Origin: Chara braunii | Taxonomy: Eukaryota; Streptophyta; Charophyceae; Charales; Characeae | Assembly: GCA_003427395.1 (NCBI GenBank) | Contig: BFEA01000277.1 | Coordinates: forward strand, 346,764-400,749 | Direction of reading: 5' to 3' | Length of the DNA stretch: 53,986 nt | Shown: positions 1 through 8,678 of the stretch, piece by piece | Numbering within the stretch: position 1 is the first letter of the stretch | Layout: each line of letters opens with the position of its first letter | Made by a program: the position numbers and the translations under genes | Notes under the pieces: model-generated | Seen by the model: only the letters and a program-made list of their open reading frames with translations | Told to the model about the DNA's origin: nothing | Database searches by the model: none

Positions 1-67
<67 letters not shown>
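1..67. repeat. (AG)n microsatellite at window edge
   Basis: Uninterrupted AG dinucleotides from the first base. The other end of the window is a (TC)n run, so both edges probably reflect assembly breaks at dinucleotide repeats. Confidence 0.97.
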
Positions 68-70
<3 letters not shown>

Positions 71-155
71 GAGAGAAAAATGAGACGCCATCAGCGGGTG
101 TTGCTGTGCGCCACGGCGTGGCTGTGGTGGGTTCCACTTGTTTTCTTAAAATTTG

Positions 156-201
156 GAAAACGTAAACTTAAAATAGAGGCCCATAGAGTGGCATAGACCT
201 A
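156..201 (+). repeat. 46-bp direct repeat, copy 1
   Basis: Identical over 46 bases to 1301-1346. Both copies start GAAAACGTAAAC and end GGCATAGACCTA. The sequences beyond the repeat differ. Confidence 0.9.
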
Positions 202-280
202 TGGGGCTGCTGCATCTGCAGCAGCCCCCCCCCCCCTCCCCCCTCTTTTCTTTGTTAAAAAAAAATAAAATTAAATAAAA

Positions 281-334
281 GAATCAATCAATCAATCGAT
301 TCAAGATCCAATCTATTGATTGATTAATTGATTC
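281..334. repeat. Imperfect inverted repeat (hairpin)
   Basis: GAATCAATCAATCAATCGAT at 281-300 pairs with the arm ending GATTGATTAATTGATTC at 334, leaving a loop of about 6-8 bases. It sits between A-rich runs, so it may be the terminus of a small element or only a repeat-derived palindrome. Confidence 0.6.
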
Positions 335-335
335 A

Positions 336-760
336 CAGAAGCAAAAAAAAAGGGGGGGAGGAGAGGGGGGGGAGGGGGGCTGAGGATGGGAGATGAGGAC
401 GTAGCAATGGAGGGCGAGAGGCAGATGGGAGTGCTGTGGCGGCATGGAAGGAGAACGAAGAGGCGGAGGAGGGTGAGGAGGAGGAAGACAGGGACGAGGC
501 AGAGAAGGTGGGCGACGAGGAGGAGACAGTGGGGCTGTAGGAGGAGGGGGAGGAAGAGGACGACGACGAGAAGGAAGGTGAAATGGGATGGTGGCGCAGG
601 GAGCCTACGGGCCCAGCCAGGAGGAGGAGAATGAGGAGGAAGAAGAGATGGAGGGGAAGGAGCAGGTAGAAGAAAGGAGGAGGCAGAGGAGGAGGAGAGA
701 AAGGTGGAGGAGGACGAGGGGAGGGGGGGGTGATGGAGGGAGATGGAGGAGGTAAGGCAC
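336..760 (+). repeat. Purine-rich, G-run tract
   Basis: The plus strand is dominated by G and A, with several runs of 6-8 G at about 350-380 separated by short A/GA spacers. This is the usual pattern for G-quadruplex or triplex potential. The apparent ORFs on either strand are low-complexity. Confidence 0.8.
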
Positions 761-1300
761 ATACCTGGCTCAGCTGGCTGCGGTCGCGATGGCGGCGTGT
801 GGTTGTGGCCGCTATCGTTGGCATGGATGTTCAGCAATGTCCAACAACCGAATGTCCTCGCCCAAATTGTGCGTCAGGCGGGGGTCTTCAGGCTACAAAT
901 TTCGAAATTCAGAAAGGCCGAATCTGGGCCGTTGATCTTCAAAATCTGACGGCCCAGATTGGGCCTTTTTTTTTCAAGTTTTCGAGGCCCTACCGGCCTC
1001 AAGAAAATTTGTTGCTGCGCCAGGTCCGCGCCCCGTGACCATGGGAACACCACAAGGCCCTACACCACAGAAAACGAGCCCCCCAAAAATTTTACCAGAG
1101 GCAGATGAGTCGTCCTGGGCGGACTTTTCCGGAGTTGTCCGACAGGACGACTTGGACAACCAGGGGGGCCCCCGACGTCCGCCCTGGTAAGCTAGGAGTA
1201 ATATGATTGAGTTGATGGGTCAGATGTGATGAGCTGAGTGCAAAGTTGTAAACACTAAGGACGTGAAGGATTTCCGATTTCTCAATTTTCCTAAAATTCA

Positions 1301-1346
1301 GAAAACGTAAACTTAAAATAGAGGCCCATAGAGTGGCATAGACCTA
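1301..1346 (+). repeat. 46-bp direct repeat, copy 2
   Basis: Second identical copy, offset 1145 bp from copy 1. It is too long for a target-site duplication. It could be a dispersed repeat or the trace of a segmental duplication. Confidence 0.9.
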
Positions 1347-1539
1347 GGTTCAGATAAAGAAAGGTGGTCTAGAAGAGCAGAACAGGTTCCAAAAAGTGTT
1401 GTTTCCTGTGAAATGGGACGTGCCGAAGCTTTATCCTCGGTTTGGTAAAAGAACTGAACTTGCTGAAGGTAAAAAGAAGAATCTAATTTATTTTTTTGTA
1501 ATTGTCGATGACAGGACATCCACCCACACGAGTACTCAC

Positions 1540-1710
1540 ACGTTCAGCAAATCTAGAAATGGGATATATCCGTCAGGAGTCGCCCCATTTCCATTTAACA
1601 GCAACCTTTCCGCTCCGTCTGGGAGCATGATCTTCGCGAGGACATAGGTTCCAATTGGCATCCTCCTTGTCATTGGGCTTCCAGGATCGGAGTACACATC
1701 CTCATAGGAC
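1540..1710 (-). CDS. Single exon, chloroplast glutamyl endopeptidase-like (CGEP)
   Basis: A 57-codon open block on the minus strand, bounded by an acceptor-like ...GATGCAG just above 1710 and a strong donor GTGAGT at 1539-1534. The translation contains EDVYSDPGSP, an RR pair, GTYV.AKI and GATPDGYIPFLDL. I recognise this pattern from the beta-propeller part of plant glutamyl endopeptidase, a stromal S9-family serine peptidase. The recognition is from memory, not a search. The catalytic domain is not in this exon and no neighbouring exon was found within the window, so the gene either has long introns or this is a stray exon copy. Upstream exons would lie at higher coordinates, which would place the nested TE-A/TE-B block inside an intron. 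The frame has no internal stop. Confidence 0.72.
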
Positions 1711-2216
1711 CTGCATCCACCATAAACACATACAACAAAACTTTCCAATACAGTCAAGAAGCTAACTTCCATCGGGGCTCACCAAGCCAAGTTAGCATGT
1801 CAAGTGATCTATATTGCTTTGCTTTTCCAAACAACTTTCGTAAGACAAAGTCACCTTCAAAATCGCTTCAATTGAAACCCAAAAAACTAATGCACCTTTT
1901 TTAGGCTTTTTCATGTAATCGTTTCGTTTCTAACTGTAATGAAAATCATCTTTCTCTGGATATTCATTCCAGGATTCAAATTGTTTGTAGGCGTCTTCTT
2001 GTCAATATGACGTGATCGTAATACTGTTTTTTTCTTTTTTTCGGTGGCCCAATGGACCATGGATCAGATAATGAACTGATCAGAACAGATACTACACAAC
2101 TTTTAGGCAAAAGGCTGAGGTCAGACTGCATATAAAGTGCATGTTTTTGGTAATCTAAGATGTCGTGTCAAGGAAAGAAGTTTCATGAAGCCCTAAGATG
2201 GGATTTCACAGTCTTC
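1711..2216. other. Non-coding stretch between exon and TE-A
   Basis: No convincing ORF, RNA gene or element end is seen. Composition is ordinary with some T-runs near 2030. If the adjacent exon belongs to a live gene, this is intron sequence. Confidence 0.5.
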
Positions 2217-2220
2217 CCGC
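2217..2220. repeat. Target-site duplication of TE-A, left copy (CCGC)
   Basis: CCGC directly precedes the TG of the left LTR. The same four bases follow the right LTR at 29090-29093. Confidence 0.8.
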
Positions 2221-2508
2221 TGTTATGAACCCAGACTGGAAGATTCTCGTCAGACGTCGAAGTACAGGTAGGCTCAGATCTGCACAATGTCTCAAGTAAT
2301 CGTGAAAGTGATATCTGATACAATGTCTCATATAACCAATAGACGAAGAGAGTGGAGGGAAAATAGACAGATGAGAGGGTGGAAGAGATAAACAGTGTCC
2401 ACCAAAAGAGTAGCCCAAACGTTACCCACTCCTTCTCCGGGCTTCCTCTCGCCTCCACGTCATCAATCAATACCCAGTAACAAGTCTGAAAAGTCCTGAT
2501 CACATAGA

Positions 2509-2524
2509 AGTGCCACGTGGCACT
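2509..2524. promoter_or_regulatory. Perfect 16-bp palindrome with G-box, left LTR
   Basis: AGTGCCACGTGGCACT reads the same on both strands and centres on CACGTG, the plant G-box bound by bZIP and bHLH factors. It is kept without change in the other LTR. A regulatory role is inferred. Confidence 0.65.
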
Positions 2525-2639
2525 GTCATCTCGTGGAGACAATGAAGACAAACAGCAGTGCACGGTATGGACGTCAACCTCAGGTGAGTACCACTTTCCC
2601 AATCATCCACAGATCCCAATCTCCCTCCTTGTCGCAACC

Positions 2640-2854
2640 AGTCACCTCATGTAGACAGCGTGGCCAGTGCCATGTCAGCAGTAGAGACAGGTGGCATACA
2701 TTGCATCAGCTATGTAGACAGATGACCTGCACCCAATCAGCAATGTAGACAGGTGGCATGTGCCGCATCAGCAATGAAGACAGATGGCCTGCGCCACATC
2801 AGCAATGTGGACAGGTGGCCTGAGCCAAATCAGCAATGAAGACAGGTGGCACGT
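2640..2854. repeat. 31-bp tandem repeat array in TE-A LTR (left)
   Basis: Degenerate units that each begin GCCACATCAG and end near GGTGGC, so each unit has short inverted arms. The array stops where TE-B inserted. Confidence 0.8.
2851..2854. repeat. Target-site duplication of TE-B, left copy (ACGT)
   Basis: Left flank reads GGTGGCACGT and right flank ACGTGCCACATC. The empty site in the right TE-A LTR (about 28551-28568) reads GGTGGCACGTGCCACATC, which confirms the duplication. Confidence 0.9.
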
Positions 2855-3377
2855 TGTCGACCGGAAGAAATGCTCTGCCGGCACACCAACCAAACCCTAT
2901 GCCTCGCGCCGCGTCTGTCACCCGCGGGAGGGCTGGTCGGGGCTCCTGTAACCTGCACAGTCCACGTTAGTCCTCAACCATGCAAAAACCGACTTAGACT
3001 GACCTCGCGTCACATGTACACGAAGTCTCACAAAGTAGCGTCCGGAACAAATAAAACGAGCATTTTCATTCAATCCAAAACAATGGGGTTCTCAGTGCTG
3101 TTTCCAGTCTCGGGTGAAAATCCCTCGTCTAGGAGGGGGAAATCTGTCTGAGTAGCTACTCTTCTGCACCCTGAGCCTGATCCTCCTCCCAATCGGATGT
3201 CGGCGATATCGGGCTGGACGATCCTAGGGAACCGTGCTAGAGCTCTCTGTATCAGAGGTCGCTTCCCGTGCCCATTGGGGCCAGAGCTCAAGATCAACTG
3301 TGACCACGCCTTCTCGTGATAACGTTCACTTTTGTCTCTCGCAAAGGTCGCAGATGTACTAGGTTTGGTGGCCCGTC

Positions 3378-3640
3378 TCAGAATGTACCCGTTCGGAAGG
3401 CCCGGTTCGGAATGTAGCTCTTCGGAAGGCCCGGTTCGGAATGTACCTCTTCGAAAGGCCCCGGAATGTACCTCTTCGAAAGGCCCGGTTCGGAATGTAC
3501 CTCTTTGAAAGGCCCGGTTCGGAATGTACCTCATCGAAAGGCCCGGTTCGGAATGTACCTCTTCGAAAGGTCCGGTTCGGAATGTACCTCTTCGAAAGGC
3601 CCGGTTTGAAATGTACCTCTTCAAAAAGCCCGTTTCGGAC
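3378..3640. repeat. 29-bp tandem repeats in TE-B LTR (left)
   Basis: About nine units carrying GGAATGTACCTCTTCGAA followed by AGGCCCGGTTC, with no unique spacers between them. Confidence 0.88.
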
Positions 3641-3889
3641 GACACTACCTTGGGCCCGATCTCCGATGTGCCTTCTCCGACTGCTCAATCGTTTGCCTGG
3701 GCGTCGCGCCCTTCAAAGTGCTCACACAATCCGCTAGGTGCACTCCTTCAAACTGGTAAATGCCCAGGGCACCCGCTCGTGCCGCCCCTGTTTTGTGCCC
3801 TCTCAGGCCGCCAAGTATTCAATGTACCTTCTCGTCCCATTCCCGAAATGTGCTCCCAAAGAAGCCTTGTTTCACTGATGCCCCGACTG

Positions 3890-4063
3890 CGCCCCCAAGA
3901 GCCCGTTTCGTCCGGTGTCTCAACTGCGCCCCAAAGGCCTGTCCCGTCCGGTGTCACAACTGCGCCCCAAAGGCCTGTTCCGTCCGGTGTCACAACTACG
4001 CCCCAAAGGCCTGTTCCGTCCGGTATCACAACTGCGCCCCAAAGGTCCTTTTTGTCCGATGTC
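3890..4063. repeat. 36-bp tandem repeats in TE-B LTR (left)
   Basis: Units contain AACTGCGCCCCAAAGGCCTG and then TCCGTCCGGTGTCAC. The length of 36 is a multiple of three, so repeats appear in any translation, but nothing suggests a protein. Confidence 0.85.
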
Positions 4064-4204
4064 CCGACTAATCCAGATCCCGTGGAAGCGCGAGTCGGCG
4101 TGCGTGCTTTGTGTGTTCGCTCCTCACCGCCAGTGATCACGCGTACGCCCCCATCGGTGAGCGCGGTCCCCGCGCGGCCTACACCGCTCCGTGCGCGATT
4201 CGGG

Positions 4205-5250
4205 CGCTCGGGTGCGGTAACCCGACTCGTGTGCGCGCCCTTGCGCGCTACCCCAATCTGCGCGCGCGAAGCTTGCGCGAATGTGTGCGCCCGCGTGCGC
4301 TATCCCTATCTGCGCGCGCGGAGACTGCACGAGTGTGTGCGCCCTTGCGCGCTCCCCCAACCTGTGCGTGCGGACACTGCGCAAGTGTGCGCGCCCTTGT
4401 GCGCTTTCCCGATCTGCGCGCGCGGACGCAGCGCAAGTGTTCGCGCCCTAGCGCGCTGCCCCGATTTGTGCGCACAAACGCAGCGCGAGTGTGCGCGCTC
4501 TGGGCGCTGTCCTTATCTGTGCGTGTGGACGCCGCGCGAGTGCTCGCGCCCTAGCGCGCTGCCCCGAAGCTTGCGCGAATGTGTGCGCCCGCGTGCGCTA
4601 TCCCTATCTGCGCGCGCAGAGACTGCACGAGTGTGTGCGCCCTTGCGCGCTCCCCCAACCTGTGCGCGCGGACACTGTGCAAGTGTGCGCGCCCTTGTGC
4701 GCTTTCCCGATCTGCGCGCGCGGACGCAGCGCAAGTGTTCGCGCCCTACCGCGCTGCCCCGATTTGTGCGCACAAACGCAGCGCGAGTGTGCGCGCTCTG
4801 GGCGCTGTCCTTATCTGTGCGTGTGGACGCCGCGCGAGTGCTCGCGCCCTAGCGCGCTGCCCCGAAGCTTGCGCGAATGTGTGCGCCCGCGTGCGCTATC
4901 CCTATCTGCGCGCGCAGAGACTGCACGAGTGTGTGCGCCCTTGCGCGCTCCCCCAACCTGTGCGCGCGGACACTGTGCAAGTGTGCGCGCCCTTGTGCGC
5001 TTTCCCGATCTGCGCGCGCGGACGCAGCGCAAGTGTTCGCGCCCTACCGCGCTGCCCCGATTTGTGCGCACAAACGCAGCGCGAGTGTGCGCGCTCTGGG
5101 CGCTGTCCTTATCTGTGCGTGTGGACGCCGCGCGAGTGCTCGCGCCCTAGCGCGCTGCCCCGATATGTGCGCGCGGACGCTGCGCGAGTGTGCACGCCCT
5201 TGCGCGCTTTCCCGATCTGCGTGCGTGGACGCTACGCAAGTCCGATCCTC
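4205..5250. repeat. 52-bp CpG-rich satellite with 298-bp higher-order repeat (left LTR)
   Basis: Base unit of about 52 bp, containing TGCGCGCGCGGACGC and GCCCTTGCGCGCT variants. Landmark GAAGCTTGCGCGAATG recurs at 4268, 4566 and 4864, giving three near-identical 298-bp higher-order copies. The right LTR has a single-copy equivalent. Long alternating purine-pyrimidine runs favour Z-DNA. Confidence 0.88.
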
Positions 5251-6358
5251 CTAGAGCGCGGGCGAGCGCGCTGTTACGTCCGGGCTTTCCCACCCGATCC
5301 TGCAAGTGTACGGGTGCGTGCGCGCGCGTGCCCCTGTGCACCTGTACACGTGCGTGGTTGAGCTCGTGTGCGCACGTGTGCCCGCGCCTTCTCATGCGTG
5401 GTGACCCGTGGAGTTGTGCACATGCGTCCCCCCCCGTCCTTCCTCGTCCTCGTTACCTCCTTGTCTTCCTCTCCCGTGCGTGTTGATGAGCGCCCTTCCT
5501 TCGTGCGCCCTCTACCCGCGCATCCGAGAAGTGTCCCGACCCGGAGCCCTTTTCGGCTTTTATGCTTCGCAGGGCTTCGCTTCCCTGGCTCTCCACTCTT
5601 CGGAGGCTGCCTACAAGTTGCAGCGCCCCGGTACCGGGCCTGTGCCTGAGCCTGATTGGGCCCCCGAAAGGTTTTCAACGACGGGGGCCTTTCGCTCAGG
5701 AAGAGGGCCTTTTGCAGCGCCCCGGTACCGAGGCTACTCCCGAGCCTGCCTCGGGCCTATTTGGACCTGGGTGGTCCCCCACGCTCAAGCGATACCGGCC
5801 CTTGAGAAAATCGAGCAGGGTCCCCCCCGAAATTGTAGGCCAGAAGGCCCATTTCCAAGCCTTAGGCCGGGAACCTCCTTCCCTTGGCGCCAAGGCCTGC
5901 CAAAAAGGCCGGTCTCCATCGTCCCCAACGCAAGGTGTTCCCGAGATTTGGTCACTCGTGGTAACTTCGGAGGCTGCCATTGCTCGAGATGTTCGAAGCT
6001 CTACGTCAAGGCCCCGACGCCCTTTTCCTTCTGGCTTTTCGCCGACCCTTGGCGCAACTCTGGCCCCTCACAATAGTGCCATTTGCCCTGAGCCCATGGC
6101 AATCTTCCTGTTGTGGTAGTCTTTCCATGCCCGTCAGCGGCTCACGCCTGTATTCGCCTAGGCAAGGATGTCCCCTCCAATGTTCGTTCGNGGTTCCATT
6201 CCTTTCAGATGTCGCGGCCGGTACTCGTGGTGTCGTTCTATCGACATAACTTCCGGATCCTGGTCGCGGTCCCCGCTGGTAAAGTAAGTGAGCCGGCCCC
6301 TTGCCAAGCGTCCTTTTCGAGGAAGCAAAGGGCGGCATAAGGCTGGAGCTGCCCGACA

Positions 6359-6385
6359 GCAGCCCCCCCCCCATTCTCGACATCC
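6359..6385 (-). promoter_or_regulatory. TE-B polypurine tract (putative)
   Basis: On the minus strand GAGAATGGGGGGGGGGCTGC abuts the TGTCG end of the 3' LTR. G-rich runs at this place normally prime plus-strand DNA synthesis. Three pyrimidine-containing bases separate the run from the LTR. Confidence 0.6.
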
Positions 6386-6471
6386 CTGGCGAGGCATCTT
6401 GGTAAGATCAAGGAAAAAGAGAACGGAGAAATGTTGACTCCTAATCTCTACCCATCACCCCAAGATTATCT

Positions 6472-6969
6472 TCATCGTCTCTGGCGGCCCTTTTTCTCCT
6501 GCTTCTCTTTCTTGTCTCGCTTTTTCTTAATCATTCTCTTTCTAATCCCTAACCGCTTCTTGGCCCTCCGCCGTCTCCTCTTGCGTCGGTGCTTGTTTTC
6601 TCCCTTATCTACTACTAGCACCCTCCTAATGGCTTCCTTACCCTTTCGCTTCTTCTCCCTCCTTAGCGTAGCTGATTCTAGGACCTTCTGCCTTTTTTTC
6701 CTCTTGTCTTTCCGTTGGCTATTTCGGACCCCTAAGACTTTTTCTCGCTTCTTTCTCGCGGGTTTCTTAGAGGATTCACCTACCTCATAGGTGGACGACT
6801 TACGTTCCTCCGCAGGTTCTCTCGTCGGCCTCTCCAAGGGTTTTTCTAGTTTCTCATCGACCTTCTCCTTTTCCTTACCCTTTTTTGAATATAGGATAGT
6901 TTCTCTTCGATCCCTAAATACCTTTAAGCGCGCCCCAGACACTGGTTCTTTCCATCTAGCCCCGTCCAA
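6472..6969 (-). CDS. TE-B integrase tail, Lys/Arg-rich domain
   Basis: About 165 residues, extremely basic, with clusters such as KKRKGKE, RRKRRRRRAKKR and KKKRDKKEKQEKK. It is in the same frame as the integrase C-terminal part above it, separated by one TAG at about 7003. Just after that stop comes LEGRAYLLEELDGARWKEPV, which is the usual continuation of an integrase C-terminal domain, so the two pieces were one polypeptide. The basic clusters look like nuclear localisation or nucleic-acid binding segments, by composition only. Many Ty3/gypsy elements carry a chromodomain here; none is visible in TE-B. Confidence 0.7.
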   Translation of the reverse strand: MDGARWKEPVSGARLKVFRDRRETILYSKKGKEKEKVDEKLEKPLERPTREPAEERKSSTYEVGESSKKPARKKREKVLGVRNSQRKDKRKKRQKVLESATLRREKKRKGKEAIRRVLVVDKGENKHRRKRRRRRAKKRLGIRKRMIKKKRDKKEKQEKKGRQRR

Positions 6970-7002
6970 TTCCTCCAGCAGATAGGCCCTGCCTTCTAGT
7001 GT

Positions 7003-7290
7003 CTAAATCACACGGTAGGGCCCCATCCATTTGTTGGCCAGTTTCCCTGTCCAAGTCCTCTCCAGGGCGGAATCATAAAGTAAGACTAGGCTTTCCGTAG
7101 GTATTCCTTCCTGCCTGACCCGAAGATTTTTGTCCCACCTTTCCTTGTCCTTTTCCCTCTGAGTTTTCAGCTTTTCTATGGCGTCCAGGGTACTATCTTC
7201 AAGGGTCTCAGCAATTTCCTTAATCCTAGCGACCAACAGTTGCTCCCTGGTCGAGACCCCTTCCCAATCAATCTTCGTCCAGGAGTCCAT
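7003..7290 (-). CDS. TE-B integrase C-terminal region
   Basis: Helical K/R/E-rich linker followed by an SH3-like end with LANKWMGPYRV, the GPY/F motif of Ty3/gypsy integrases. A TAG stop directly follows the motif, in frame with the basic tail. It is separated from the catalytic core (7360-7962) by a short broken stretch. Confidence 0.8.
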   Translation of the reverse strand: MDSWTKIDWEGVSTREQLLVARIKEIAETLEDSTLDAIEKLKTQREKDKERWDKNLRVRQEGIPTESLVLLYDSALERTWTGKLANKWMGPYRVI

Positions 7291-7359
7291 ATGAAATTCT
7301 ATGGGTAAAGGACAATGTCTCCCAAACCATAAAGTGTAGGGCGGGTATCCGGTGGTCGA

Positions 7360-7962
7360 TCATACTGTAACGTTATCTGCCCAAACGGCGAATCTCAGAT
7401 ATTTCGGCCACTTCTTCTCCCCCCCCTCGCACCATTTGGCGAGTGCATTCACTAGACACTGGTGTCCCCTTTCTACAAGGGCGTTAGTTTGAGGGTGATA
7501 TGTTGTGGCTAATGACACTCGAATTCCCGCTCTTTCGAGCAAACCCTGGACTTCTTTAGCCATGAACTCCGACCCCCTATCCATGACGATCTTCCCGACA
7601 CATCCGTACCGGGTAATATATTCCGTCAAATATTCACTAACAACTTTCCCCGTCTTCTGGCGTAGCGCCCATGCTTCCACGAACCCAGTCAGGTCATCCC
7701 TGATGTCCATGATGTAATTCATTCCCCCTTCTCCTTTAGGCATCTTGACTAAGTCTACGTGAACTTTTTGTTCTACCGCTGTCGGATACGAAGGGAACAA
7801 GGGTTCCTTATACTTAACTATAACTCTCTTCTGGCATTCGACGCACGTCAGGCAGTACGACTCCACGTCTCTATATAAGCCGTCCCACCAATGGAGGTTC
7901 CTGACCTTCTCAAAAGTTCCTTTTACCCCTCTATGTCCTCCTACGACACCGCTCACCTTCAT
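7360..7962 (-). CDS. TE-B integrase, zinc-binding and catalytic core
   Basis: An H-H-C-C zinc finger is visible (HRG, LHWWDG, then CLTCVEC). The D,D-35-E triad is complete: D in VHVDLVKMP, D in IVMDRGSEF, and E in TNALVERGH, exactly 36 positions after the second D. This enzyme joins retrotransposon DNA ends to the target. The N-terminal side overlaps the RNase H frame by about 30 bases in another frame, indicating a frameshift between them. Confidence 0.88.
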   Translation of the reverse strand: MKVSGVVGGHRGVKGTFEKVRNLHWWDGLYRDVESYCLTCVECQKRVIVKYKEPLFPSYPTAVEQKVHVDLVKMPKGEGGMNYIMDIRDDLTGFVEAWALRQKTGKVVSEYLTEYITRYGCVGKIVMDRGSEFMAKEVQGLLERAGIRVSLATTYHPQTNALVERGHQCLVNALAKWCEGGEKKWPKYLRFAVWADNVTV

Positions 7963-8678
7963 AGCAGACTACCCTCATCGGCATTCCGTTCTTGGGCGGC
8001 CTTTTAAAGAGGTGACCCGCCCTGAGGCAATATTGTTGAGCCTCTTTCCTGAGCTTGTCATCAACTTCAGCTTCGCCTACGAGGTACCGCCCTATTCGAT
8101 GATACTTGCCGGTGTAGAGATTTTCTAGATACAGAGAAGCCTCACTGGTGCTAGGCTCCATCCCTAATGAACCTATCTCCATTTGTAAAAACTTGTCAAC
8201 CCCTCCAGGTGACCCTAGGTTTCCATCTTCTAGCGGATCGACCCGCAATACAAACCTTCGTCCGTAAATATAATGTCTGAAGACATTTAAACAATGCAGC
8301 ATCCCGAGAACTTCTTTCTTAAACTGCGAGGAATTCCTCTCGGTGGTGTTCAAGGTTTTACTCTCGAATCTGAGAGGCCTTTCGTTGCCATCTCCTTCTT
8401 AGCCAAGACTCCACCACAGGAGGCAGGCCCCGCGTTCGTACATACTATAAACGGTCGCCTCTCCTCATCCTCAAAGTAAGGGGCTCCAAGGACTTGACCT
8501 GCTTCCTTAAACTCGTCCTTCAATGCTCTTACTGTATCTTCATGTTCACCTGTCCATTTCCACTCTCTTCCTTTGCGCAACAGCCTCCTTAATGGTTCAG
8601 CCTTCCCAGCTATCCCTCTATGAACCCTACCACTCCTAGAAATTGGCGTATATCGGTAATATGTCGTAGTGGAGTAGG
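7931..8678 (-). pseudogene. TE-B RNase H region, broken
   Basis: Starts with the connection segment PTPLRHITDIRQFLGVVGF just after a TGA that replaces a probable Trp codon. There is another stop soon after, then an open frame from 8580 and a second overlapping frame from 8353. RNase H features are CTNAGPASCGG, where the usual first catalytic Asp reads Asn; TERNSSQFKKE with the conserved Glu; and LRVDPL. The enzyme would degrade RNA in the RNA/DNA hybrid, but the D-to-N change and the frame breaks argue it is dead. Confidence 0.75.

Larger units (their letters stand above)
68..1539. other. Low-complexity flanking DNA, no gene recognised
   Basis: Holds C and G homopolymer runs, a 46-bp direct repeat, an inverted repeat and a long purine-rich tract. 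Open frames on both strands at 313-837 are composed of P/S/L or R/G runs, as expected from skewed composition, and show no domain. If the exon at 1540-1710 is real, this stretch would be the following intron. Confidence 0.6.
2221..2854 (-). repeat. TE-A 3' LTR, first segment
   Basis: Matches 27945-28555 of the intact right LTR with scattered differences. It ends at the ACGT target of TE-B. It carries the 16-bp G-box palindrome and the 31-bp repeat array. Confidence 0.93.
2855..6358 (-). repeat. TE-B 3' LTR (left), 3504 bp
   Basis: Aligns from end to end with 17487-20997 apart from two events: a 513-bp insert in the right copy and expansion of the GC-rich satellite in this copy. Minus-strand termini are TGTCG...CGACA. 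One N is at 6191. Apparent long ORFs here (for example 3524-4852) come from CpG-rich satellite and are not called as genes. Confidence 0.93.

Noticed and set aside
313-837. Minus-strand ORFs of 163-174 codons near the start
   Set aside because: Low-complexity S/P/L content from the purine/pyrimidine-skewed tract; no domain and overlapping frames are equally open.
3378-3640. Regular 29-bp repeats resembling a CRISPR array
   Set aside because: The repeats are contiguous with no unique spacers, lie in a eukaryotic LTR and have no cas genes.
3524-5361. Long plus-strand ORFs (up to 442 codons) rich in C, A and R
   Set aside because: They run through 36-bp and 52-bp satellites inside an LTR; several frames on both strands are open because CpG-rich repeats lack stops, and the right LTR does not keep the frame.
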